This document shows positions 8,339 through 16,196 of a stretch of 64,000 bases of DNA, in pieces. Numbering within the stretch: position 1 is the stretch's first letter; each line of letters opens with the position of its first letter. The DNA comes from CAXBGS01 sp963975425. Its GTDB lineage: Bacteria > Planctomycetota > Planctomycetia > Pirellulales > Pirellulaceae. Under the pieces are notes generated by a model. The model was not told the origin of the DNA. It searched no databases and saw nothing but the letters and a program-made list of their open reading frames with translations. Where the stretch lies: the NCBI GenBank assembly GCA_963975425.1, contig CAXBGS010000012.1:1-64000 (forward strand). Direction: 5' to 3'. A program made the translations under genes and the position numbers.

Positions 8339-9973
8339 ATGACTCTGATCACGTTTCTATTTTTCACCATCTCTGTCGCCGTTTTGACTTGGTGGATCAC
8401 ACGCGGCACGGATATCGACACCGACGAAGGTTACTTCTTGGCCGGTCGCAGTTTGACCGGTGTGTTTATCGCCGGTTCCTTGTTACTAACGAACCTATCA
8501 ACGGAACAACTGATCGGTTTGAATGCGGGGGCCTTTAACGAAGGCTTATCCGTCATGGCATGGGAAGTCGTCGCCGGCTTTTCGCTAGTCGTGCTTGCGT
8601 TGGTCTTTCTGCCGCGATACCTAAAGTCCGGTATCGCGACGATCCCACAATTTTTAGAGGAACGCTACGGCAGCGGTGTGCGAACGCTAACAACCACCTT
8701 GTTTATTGTGGCGTACATGTTGATCCTGCTGCCCTTTGTGCTGTTCCTCGGTGCCCGCGGATTGTCGGGCATGCTGGGACTGGAAGAAGCGTTTGGCATG
8801 ACCGACATCCAAACGATTTGGGTCGTGATTATCTTTATCGCTTTCATCGGTGCAGGTTACGCGATCTGGGGCGGGCTAAAAGCAGTTGCCGTTTCCGACA
8901 CGTTCAATGGGGCCGGGTTGCTGATCGGCGGACTGATGATCACGTTTTTTGCGCTCAAAGCTGTCGCCGGTGAAGAAGGCGGAATCATGGAAGCGTTCGC
9001 CAAGATCAAGGAGCACAATCCGGACGCCTTTCAATCGATGGGTAAAGCAGGTGAGGACGTGCATTGGCCGACGCTGTTTACCGGCGTGCTGCTATTGAAC
9101 TTTTTTTACTGGTGTACCAATCAACAAATCATTCAGCGGACCTTTGGGGCGAAGAACTTGGCCGAAGGACAAAAGGGCGTTCTGCTGGCCGCGTTCTTTA
9201 AGATCCTGGCGCCACTGATTTTGGTGCTGCCCGGCATTATCGCTTCGTATCTGGCCGCCAAAGACCCCGCGTTTGCAGAACAAATCGGCGGAGCCGCCAA
9301 CAAGGCTTACGGCGCGTTGGTCACCAAAGTTTTGCCTGAACCGTTAGTCGGCTTCTTTGCCGCCGTGGTCGTCGGATCGATCCTGTCGACGTTCAACTCG
9401 GTTCTGAACTCTAGCGCGACTCTGTTCTCGTTGGACGTGTATAAGAAATTTATCAATCCGGATGCCACGACCAAGCAAATTGTTGTTTCGGGACAGCTTT
9501 GCAGTTTCGTTGTTGCGGTATTCGCCGTCGTCGCGGCGCCCAATTTCTTCTATGGTCGCGAATCGATCTTCGGGTTCTTTCAAAAGCTGAACGGCGTCTA
9601 CTTTATCCCGCTGTTGGCCGTCATCCTGGTGGGCATGTTTAACAAAATGGTTGACGGAAAATCGGCGATGATCACGATGCTGGTTGGACTTGCGGCAATG
9701 GCAGTCGGCACTTTCTTTTCCGGGGCTTCGGAAACATCGGACGGTTGGGTGATCGATATTTTCAAATCCGGCTACCACTACATGGGCGCGGTGTTTGTAT
9801 CGTTGATCATTTTACAATTGGTGCTGGGATCGATCGGTATGCGGCGGACAGAACCCTATGTCCAGCGCGACGCCAAGGCGGTCGACCTGACGCCATGGAA
9901 GCCTGCCCCGATCATCGGAATTGGTTTGATCATGTTTGCCGTGGCGATCTATGCATTCTTTTCGCAAAGTTAG
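8339..9973 (+). CDS. Sodium:solute symporter (SSS family)
   Basis: About 544 residues from the ATG at 8339, preceded by CAGGTG; an in-frame GTG lies two codons upstream. It has around 14 hydrophobic segments and the SSS-type motifs EGYFLAGRSLTG, LLLTNLSTEQLIGLN and FNSVLNSSATLFSLDVYKK. The last matches the conserved transmembrane 8 region that carries sodium-site Ser/Thr residues. Members move sugars, amino acids, vitamins or anions into the cell with sodium across the inner membrane. The motif set resembles SGLT-like sugar carriers. It lies 103 bp after the Gfo/Idh/MocA gene on the same strand, which fits a small sugar-use unit. Confidence 0.9.
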   Translation: MTLITFLFFTISVAVLTWWITRGTDIDTDEGYFLAGRSLTGVFIAGSLLLTNLSTEQLIGLNAGAFNEGLSVMAWEVVAGFSLVVLALVFLPRYLKSGIATIPQFLEERYGSGVRTLTTTLFIVAYMLILLPFVLFLGARGLSGMLGLEEAFGMTDIQTIWVVIIFIAFIGAGYAIWGGLKAVAVSDTFNGAGLLIGGLMITFFALKAVAGEEGGIMEAFAKIKEHNPDAFQSMGKAGEDVHWPTLFTGVLLLNFFYWCTNQQIIQRTFGAKNLAEGQKGVLLAAFFKILAPLILVLPGIIASYLAAKDPAFAEQIGGAANKAYGALVTKVLPEPLVGFFAAVVVGSILSTFNSVLNSSATLFSLDVYKKFINPDATTKQIVVSGQLCSFVVAVFAVVAAPNFFYGRESIFGFFQKLNGVYFIPLLAVILVGMFNKMVDGKSAMITMLVGLAAMAVGTFFSGASETSDGWVIDIFKSGYHYMGAVFVSLIILQLVLGSIGMRRTEPYVQRDAKAVDLTPWKPAPIIGIGLIMFAVAIYAFFSQS

Positions 9974-10142
9974 GTGCGCACTGTGCGACTTTGCACGCAC
10001 GGTTCCTAGCCTCTTTGCGCTAAAGTGCTTCGAACTTTGCGTGAAAGCGTTCCGCAGAGACTCGCCGGCGGACTATAATCGAGTCGTGCGTCGGCAAATG
10101 CATCGACGAGTTTGGCGGATTATCTGATGGCGATCTTATCCA

Positions 10143-13100
10143 ATGGGCGATCACGACGACTTGCCGCTTCCGCGACGGTCCAGCGACACACAAGTGCGTC
10201 GCCAGGGAGATCGAGAAACGCATCTGGGTGCCGGGCCGCATGCCAGACAACCGTCGCCGGTGAGTGTCGGTGACTGTTTCGGCGATTTCCGGCTGGAAAG
10301 ATTCTTGGGCGAAGGCTCCAGTGGATACGTCTATCGGGCGCTCGACTCGATCACAAATCGGCATTACGCGCTCAAACTGATTTGCAGTGAGCCCGCCGAA
10401 AATCTTGTGCGAACGAAACTCGGTTTTCGCCGCATGATGCGGATCGAGCACCCCAACTTGGCGCAGGCCGACCGGATCCACCGTGTCGGAAATCAAATTG
10501 CTTTGTCCATGGAAGAAATCCATGGCGAAACCCTCGCGAAATCGATTCGCGCCCTGCGTACGCTGTCGACAGACGAAGCTTGCAATCGGCTTTTAAGTTT
10601 GATGCGAGACTATGCGTCGGCGCTAGCGGCGATGCATAGCCATTGTCTGGTCCACCGCGACATCAAACCGCAAAACCTGATGATCGACGATAACGGAAAC
10701 GGCCGAATCATCGACTACGGCTTGGTGGGCACTTTCGACGCCGAGATTGATTCAGCAAGTCAGCGCAACTATCTGGTGGGAACGCCCGGTTACTTTGCGC
10801 CAGAAGCCTTGTCGAAACAGTCCTATTTGCCCGCAGGCGATATTTACGGACTCGGTTGTGTCATCTTGGAATCGTTACGAGCGATTAGTGCTGAAGGGAT
10901 ACTTCCATCCGCCAATCCCACACCAAAAATTTTGGATTCCGACAGCGTCGATCCGGATCAAAACAATGAAGATGCGATCCATGCGGCGCTCGAAGATATC
11001 GCCAACTCTGTTCCCGCAGTACTGTACGACGCGTGCATCGAAATGCTTCAGCCCGCGCCCGGCGATCGACCGACCGCCATGCAAATCGCTCGTCACGGGC
11101 TGAATCAGTCCGTGTGCCTGGCGTGGTCGCCCGAGAAACCGATGCACGGTCGGACGGCCGAATACGAAAAAGTGTGCGATTGGATCAGGACGATCTATGC
11201 CGGTGACCAGGGCCGATTGCACCTGCACGGCCCGTCGGGGATCGGCAAGACACGCTTGATCGATGAAGTCGAAAAGTTTTTAAAGACCAAGCCCTACGGA
11301 CAAGTCTTTCGCGCTCGTTGCCGCCCGCGCGAGGACCATCCGTTGCAAGCCTTCGATCAAATCGCAGACGAAGTTGCCAATCGGTACATGAAAAACGATT
11401 TACAGCGTTGCCGGCTCGATCCGGTCAGCGCCGGAATCTTGCACGAAGTATTCCCTGTGCTGAAAAATGTGGTCGAAGTCAACATGGAATACCCCATTCA
11501 ACGATTGCCGATCAATCGCCATGATGCGTTGGAGGCGGCAGCACGTATGAGCGTCGAACTTCGCAAGAACGGCCCGCTGATTTTGATCATCGATGACGTG
11601 CAATGGGCCGACCCGGATAGCTTGGCCGTCTTGGACCGTTTGCGAGAATCAGACGGTGGATCGCTCGGCATTATCACTGCTTCGCGCACAGTAGAGAGCA
11701 ACCAGCAGCGGCCAGCCGATGTCAATCTTGAGCTGCAGCAATTAACCGCCGAAGATTCGCTGTTCATGTTGGCCGAAGCCGCCAATCGATGGTCAACGGA
11801 AATCGATTTGCCTGATCTGGTCAAACTGGCTGAAATGATGGAGGGAAATCCGTTCCGGCTATCCGAATTGGCCGAAGAGTTTCGTCCCGGAGGACTATTG
11901 GCGAGTCCTGATCATTGCGCCGAGCTGGCACATTCGATCTCCCAAGGTGAAACGCTGAACTGGCTTTGCCATCGACGCGTCGAACGACTGAGCCCCGAAG
12001 CGAGGTTGATACTGCCTCTGATCGTCGCCGCCGCTCGACCGGTGTCGGTCGAGCAGATTGGAGCGGTATCGAAGCTTGGCGAACACATCGATGCGCCCTT
12101 GTCCGAACTAGTACAACATCGCCTCGTCACCGATGAGGCACAAGGCAATGAGTGCGTCAGCGTCGCCCATGACCGAGTGTCCGATGGACTGGTTTCGATT
12201 CTAGACACGGCGACCATCAAACGATCTCATAAAGCGTGGGCCGACTGGCTGTTGCAGCAAGATCAGCCCCATCTTTCTGCCGCCCGAGTCGCCGGGCACT
12301 TGTTTGACGCCGACGAACCCAGCCGAGCGATTTCGTCGGCTGTTCTTGCCGCCAAACAGTCCGAGAAAATCTATGCCTATCGTGACGCCGGCAAGTGGTA
12401 CGCGAGAATCGCGCCACTGGTGTCTGGGACCGAGCGCATCCAATGCCTGCGAGACGCCTCGCGGTGTTTCGAAGAAGCCGATCTGCCGGTCGATGCGGCG
12501 CAACACTACAACGAACTTGCAAAATATGTCGATGCCGAAGAACGAATTCGGTGCCAGGTCGCTGCGGTTCGTCTATTGATTCGCAGTGGCCGATTCGCCG
12601 AAGTTCGGATTCAATTGCGCGACCTGACTCGCGAATTAGGATTACCGCGACCTAAGGGAAAATGGCATGGGCGGCTATCGATCGCTTGGCAATTGGCCAA
12701 CTTGGAATTGCAGCACCGACGACGTCGCAAAACAATGATCAAAGCGGCCCGCGGTAACAAAACACCGTCGCCCAAATCGTCAACGGGACGCGATCGAGAG
12801 CGCATGAATCTTTGCCTTGCGATGGCGCGCCCCCTGTCGATGTTTGACAACTTGCACGCCAGCGAATTGAACTTGTATGCGGCGCGACTGGCCCAAGCCG
12901 ACGATGACGTCAAGACACAACTTTATATCGCGATCGGGTCAGCGGTCTTCTCGTCCTATGATAGAGGCCCCGCTCGGATCCGAGGTGAAACTCTGCTACA
13001 GGACTTGCGGCCACGTGTGGTCGCCCTGGGCGACGACGAACTGCTGGGCGACTACTGGGCAGCGAACGCGTTCACGCACACGTTTTCATTCCGATGGCAT

Positions 13101-13931
13101 CTTGTCTGCGAACGAGCTGAAAAGAGCATTTACTATTACAACAAATTAGAACGCCCGCATCGATTCGAGATTTCGCACACTCGAATGAATAACATTTGGG
13201 CACATTGGCACCTCGGCCGCTGGACTGAACTTGCGAAGCAGCACGATACCCTGATGTCAGAGTCGCTGCAGCGAAACGATATCATCCAACGTCTGCAGGC
13301 AACATCGGGATTCTGCGCCAGTGCGTGGCTGGCGCGTGACGAGCCCGACGAGGTCATTCGGGCAGCGAAACCGAATGCCGATTGCCTTTCTCAGCAAGTC
13401 GGTGCTCAGATGTATGACCACGAATGCTGGATCAGCTCGGTCCAGCACGCCATCTATTGCGGCGACTGGGATAGGGCTTCAAAGATAATTGCACAGTACC
13501 CGCGGCTTCGAAACCGTTCATCGCTGAAACAGTTGCAATTGTTCCGCGTGACGTACTTGCAAACCGGCGCGCTGGTTGCCTTGCACCGCATGCAATCCGA
13601 CGGCCATTCAAAATGGTACGCGGCGGCCAACAAATTCATCGCGGCACTTCGCGGCGAACAGCTCGAATACACCAACGCCGTATCCGGCATGCTTGACGGC
13701 CTTTGTCAGCAGTTGGCTGGCGATCCAGACCAAGCCCGACGGCACCTGCAAACGGCGAACACCTTGGCCGCAAAGCACCGCCTGCGTCCGATCCAGTGCG
13801 CGACCAATGACGCGTTAGAGAAAATTGACACCGGGATATACGGCGATTCGCTGCAAGAACGCATGCAGCACCGAGGCGTCGCCAAACCCGATCTATTCGA
13901 GCGTCTTTATACCGTGCGTGTCAGCCGCTGA
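10143..13931 (+). CDS. Serine/threonine protein kinase fused to an AAA-type ATPase and helical repeat tail
   Basis: 1262 residues. The kinase domain (about 43-320) has the glycine loop LGEGSSGYVY, Lys78 in YALKLI, the catalytic loop HRDIKPQN (Asp173) and GTPGYFAPEAL. The DFG motif is DYG (IIDYGLVG), a conservative change that keeps the metal-binding Asp. A P-loop ATPase follows, with Walker A GPSGIGKT (363-370) and a Walker B around Asp484 (LIIDDVQWAD), as in MalT/PknK-like STAND proteins. The last 600 residues are Ala/Leu-rich helices, probably TPR-like, and end without a DNA-binding domain. No membrane segment is visible. It converges on rplK with only 32 bp between the stop codons. The signal and target are unknown. 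Confidence 0.88.
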   Translation: MGDHDDLPLPRRSSDTQVRRQGDRETHLGAGPHARQPSPVSVGDCFGDFRLERFLGEGSSGYVYRALDSITNRHYALKLICSEPAENLVRTKLGFRRMMRIEHPNLAQADRIHRVGNQIALSMEEIHGETLAKSIRALRTLSTDEACNRLLSLMRDYASALAAMHSHCLVHRDIKPQNLMIDDNGNGRIIDYGLVGTFDAEIDSASQRNYLVGTPGYFAPEALSKQSYLPAGDIYGLGCVILESLRAISAEGILPSANPTPKILDSDSVDPDQNNEDAIHAALEDIANSVPAVLYDACIEMLQPAPGDRPTAMQIARHGLNQSVCLAWSPEKPMHGRTAEYEKVCDWIRTIYAGDQGRLHLHGPSGIGKTRLIDEVEKFLKTKPYGQVFRARCRPREDHPLQAFDQIADEVANRYMKNDLQRCRLDPVSAGILHEVFPVLKNVVEVNMEYPIQRLPINRHDALEAAARMSVELRKNGPLILIIDDVQWADPDSLAVLDRLRESDGGSLGIITASRTVESNQQRPADVNLELQQLTAEDSLFMLAEAANRWSTEIDLPDLVKLAEMMEGNPFRLSELAEEFRPGGLLASPDHCAELAHSISQGETLNWLCHRRVERLSPEARLILPLIVAAARPVSVEQIGAVSKLGEHIDAPLSELVQHRLVTDEAQGNECVSVAHDRVSDGLVSILDTATIKRSHKAWADWLLQQDQPHLSAARVAGHLFDADEPSRAISSAVLAAKQSEKIYAYRDAGKWYARIAPLVSGTERIQCLRDASRCFEEADLPVDAAQHYNELAKYVDAEERIRCQVAAVRLLIRSGRFAEVRIQLRDLTRELGLPRPKGKWHGRLSIAWQLANLELQHRRRRKTMIKAARGNKTPSPKSSTGRDRERMNLCLAMARPLSMFDNLHASELNLYAARLAQADDDVKTQLYIAIGSAVFSSYDRGPARIRGETLLQDLRPRVVALGDDELLGDYWAANAFTHTFSFRWHLVCERAEKSIYYYNKLERPHRFEISHTRMNNIWAHWHLGRWTELAKQHDTLMSESLQRNDIIQRLQATSGFCASAWLARDEPDEVIRAAKPNADCLSQQVGAQMYDHECWISSVQHAIYCGDWDRASKIIAQYPRLRNRSSLKQLQLFRVTYLQTGALVALHRMQSDGHSKWYAAANKFIAALRGEQLEYTNAVSGMLDGLCQQLAGDPDQARRHLQTANTLAAKHRLRPIQCATNDALEKIDTGIYGDSLQERMQHRGVAKPDLFERLYTVRVSR

Positions 13932-13946
13932 GAATTTCAGCGGCTG
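13922..13946. terminator. Shared hairpin between convergent kinase and rplK genes
   Basis: A perfect 10-bp inverted repeat, CAGCCGCTGA then GAATT then TCAGCGGCTG, overlaps the kinase stop codon and lies within 20 bp of the rplK stop. Its symmetry means it folds in transcripts from either side. There is no long T run on either flank, so it may act as an RNA end-protector rather than a classical terminator. Confidence 0.6.
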
Positions 13947-13963
13947 ATAATTCCCACACCGAT

Positions 13964-14389
13964 TCAGCCTTCGACGTCGATGCCCATGCTGCGAGCGGTG
14001 CCTTCGATCATGCGAGCGGCTTGATCGATGCTGCGAGCATTCAAATCAGCCATCTTCTTTTGAGCGATCTCTTCGCACTGGGCGCGGGTGACCTTGGCGA
14101 CCTTGGTCTTGTTAGGAACTCCACTGCCTTTGGCGATTCCGGCAGCCTGCTTTAGCAGCGATGCAGCCGGAGGGCTCTTGGTGATGAAATCGAAACTGCG
14201 ATCGTTATAGACCGTTACGATCACTGGAATCGGAGTGCCGTTGTACTCTTTGGTACGGTCATTGAACGCTTGCACGAACTGACCAAGGTTCACGCCGAAT
14301 TTACCGAGCGATGTACCAACGGGAGGAGCCGGGGTTGCCTGTCCGCCAGGAACTTGAAACTTAGCCTGACCGGTTACTTGCTTTGCCAT
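13964..14389 (-). CDS. rplK: 50S ribosomal protein L11
   Basis: 141 residues, the normal length for L11. The start is MAKQVTGQAKFQVPGGQA and the central motif is PPVGTSLGKFGVNLGQF, the L11 N-terminal signature. The C-terminal RNA-binding part includes TKVAKVTRAQCEEIAQKKM. L11 binds 23S rRNA at the GTPase centre, next to where EF-Tu and EF-G act. It is the last gene of the tuf-secE-nusG block; rplA, which follows in most bacteria, is absent. No Shine-Dalgarno-like purine stretch precedes the ATG. Instead the leader is pyrimidine-rich, ends ACCTCCC, and forms one arm of a long inverted repeat. Confidence 0.97.
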   Translation of the reverse strand: MAKQVTGQAKFQVPGGQATPAPPVGTSLGKFGVNLGQFVQAFNDRTKEYNGTPIPVIVTVYNDRSFDFITKSPPAASLLKQAAGIAKGSGVPNKTKVAKVTRAQCEEIAQKKMADLNARSIDQAARMIEGTARSMGIDVEG

Positions 14390-14395
14390 AATGGG

Positions 14396-14505
14396 AGGTT
14401 AAAGGTTAAAGGATGAAAGGTGACAGGTAAAAATTGACGGGTGCAGAACAGAAGGCAACGCAAGTGAAGGCCCTGTTACCTTTCACCTGTTACCTTTCAC
14501 CTTAC
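14396..14505. repeat. Heptamer tandem repeats as facing inverted arms, nusG-rplK spacer
   Basis: The left arm (14396-14437) reads in 7-bp steps AGGTTAA, AGGTTAA, AGGATGA, AAGGTGA, CAGGTAA, AAATTGA. The right arm (14472-14503), read on the minus strand, is AAGGTGA, AAGGTAA, CAGGTGA, AAGGTAA. The arms are inverted relative to each other and separated by about 34 bp. In the nusG-rplK transcript they can fold into a long imperfect stem. The right arm overlaps the nusG stop codon and the left arm ends a few bases before the rplK start. Confidence 0.85.
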
Positions 14506-15326
14506 AACGGTTCGACTTGCCAGTGTGAGAGTTCCATTGGGACACTGCGACCGAAAATGTTGATGATCACGGTGATGTGACCGCTCGCCTCGTCGACGCT
14601 ATCGACGTCGCCTTCCTGGTTCTCGAAATTCCCTTCCTTGACACGCACGCGGTCACCGACCTTGAACGGAATCGCTGTCTTGATCGGAGCCTCTTCTTCG
14701 CCCTCTTCGACAGGACGATTGATGAATCGGTCGACGTCCGACGGCTCCATCGGCATCGGTTTGCCGGCCGCGCCAGTGAAGTCACTGATCCCGCCCGTTT
14801 CGCGCACCAAGAACCAAGTATCATCGTTGATGATCATATTGACCATGATGTAACCGGGCAGCAATTTACGTTTGCTGATCCGGCGTTTTCCGTCACGGGT
14901 AAACGTTGCAACGTCTTCGGTCGGCACCACGATGTCGCCAAAGAACTCTTGCATCCCTTCCATCATGACTCGCTTGCGCAAGCCATCGGCAATCGAATCT
15001 TCGCGGTTGAATGCGACTTTCAGGATGTACCAGTCCATCTTGGGACCGTCGCCATCGGAACCGACCGGTTGAATCGTGTTACCCGGTTTCGAATCACCAA
15101 GGTATACGTCCTCTGCGGCTGGACTTTCGGCGGCCTCCGCCGCCCCCGCGTCGTCGCCGGTCTCATCCGATGCTGCGGCAGCTTCCTCGGCGGCAGGAGT
15201 CTCATCCGCCGGCGCGGCCGAATCAGCCGCGGATTCGGAACTCGCCGGATCGCTGTTTTGATTGTCGTCGACGACCGGTTCGTCCGGGTTCAGCTTTTCG
15301 TCGTCGGATGTGTCAGCTTGGTTCAC
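14502..15326 (-). CDS. nusG: Transcription termination/antitermination protein NusG with acidic N-terminal extension
   Basis: About 274 residues from the GTG at 15326, preceded by GGTGA; the frame is open further up to 15395. The C-terminal 180 residues are standard: NGN domain starting MDWYILKVAFNRED with the RKLLPGYIMVNM motif, then a KOW domain KVGDRVRVKEGNFENQEGDV. NusG binds RNA polymerase, assists Rho and links it to the ribosome. In front of the NGN domain lie about 95 residues dominated by Ala, Glu, Asp and Ser, which E. coli NusG (181 residues) lacks. The extension is probably disordered. It stands between secE and rplK as in most bacteria. Confidence 0.96.
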   Translation of the reverse strand: MNQADTSDDEKLNPDEPVVDDNQNSDPASSESAADSAAPADETPAAEEAAAASDETGDDAGAAEAAESPAAEDVYLGDSKPGNTIQPVGSDGDGPKMDWYILKVAFNREDSIADGLRKRVMMEGMQEFFGDIVVPTEDVATFTRDGKRRISKRKLLPGYIMVNMIINDDTWFLVRETGGISDFTGAAGKPMPMEPSDVDRFINRPVEEGEEEAPIKTAIPFKVGDRVRVKEGNFENQEGDVDSVDEASGHITVIINIFGRSVPMELSHWQVEPL

Positions 15327-15440
15327 AATTTCACCGAATTCGGCTGTGTTACACGATGGAAAGATAGTTAGGTGACGCGAGCACCGGGCGGGCAAGCGTC
15401 GACGTCGGTCAGCGATTGCCCCGGCCTGTGTCGATCGACT

Positions 15441-15884
15441 TTAGCTGGTCACGCCCAGAAAATTAAAGATAAACTGCCAAATCACGTCAAACATGAACAA
15501 TGAGACGGCGAGAAAAAAGATGGTAAACATCACCACGACCGAAGCCCTGATCAGCTCATCCTTGCTGGGCCAAGTGACCTTGTTCATCTCCGCTTCCACG
15601 GCGATCAAAAAGTCTGCGAATCGAGGCCAATTGACCAATCGGTAACCGATCCACAACCCTGCGATCAGCAAGACGCCGGGAATCGCGGGAATCAAATACG
15701 AACCCGCTTCCATCGATCCGCGGAGCGTGCCGTACAAACGCCAGCAGCCCAGCGCGACGACAACCCAGATCGCCAGGGCGGTTAGTTGGCGGACGATCCG
15801 ACCTTGGTTTGGCTTGTAAACCGCAGCGTGAAAAAGTTCCGCAGTCAGCGGAGGACCATTTGATCCGGCAAATTCTTGGGACAC
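15441..15884 (-). CDS. secE: Preprotein translocase subunit SecE
   Basis: 147 residues if started at the GTG at 15884, which has AGGAG seven bases upstream; a TTG at 15941 would add 19 residues but has no ribosome site. The C-terminus holds the SecE signature EAEMNKVTWPSKDELIRAS, followed by the essential membrane helix (VVVMFTIFFLAVSLFMFDVIW). Two additional hydrophobic segments precede it (LTALAIWVVVALGCWRLYG and IPAIPGVLLIAGLWIGYRL), so it is a three-helix SecE like that of E. coli. It is part of the SecYEG channel in the inner membrane. It lies between tRNA-Trp and nusG, the conserved order. Confidence 0.95.
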   Translation of the reverse strand: MSQEFAGSNGPPLTAELFHAAVYKPNQGRIVRQLTALAIWVVVALGCWRLYGTLRGSMEAGSYLIPAIPGVLLIAGLWIGYRLVNWPRFADFLIAVEAEMNKVTWPSKDELIRASVVVMFTIFFLAVSLFMFDVIWQFIFNFLGVTS

Positions 15885-15997
15885 CGGTGTGCTCCTGTTG
15901 GATTCTTGCGAATGGTTTTGACCGCCTTCCGTTGCGGACAAAATGATTCATGCGACTGGCGTTTGCGTCGGAATGAATCAACGAAATCTGATTGTAG

Positions 15998-16070
15998 CAG
16001 GGGTGGAGGGACTCGAACCCGCAACCGCTGGTTTTGGAAACCAGTGCTCTGCCAATTGAGCTACACCCCT
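15998..16070 (-). tRNA. tRNA-Trp (anticodon CCA)
   Basis: 73-nt cloverleaf on the minus strand. The acceptor arms AGGGGTG and CACCCCT pair, the anticodon stem CTGGT/ACCAG closes the loop TTCCAAA, and the T arm contains GGTTCGAGTCC. The discriminator base is G, as expected for Trp. The 3' CCA is not encoded. It lies between tuf and secE, the classic position. Confidence 0.97.
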
Positions 16071-16196
16071 GATCGAAAGCTGAAAAGTCTAAATTTTTAT
16101 AACGTTGGTAAAACGGGCAATGACCAACGGAGCTTTGGCAAGCACCCGTTGGTCATCCCGATTCAATATCAAGTATTCGCTTGTGACTTGAAAATC

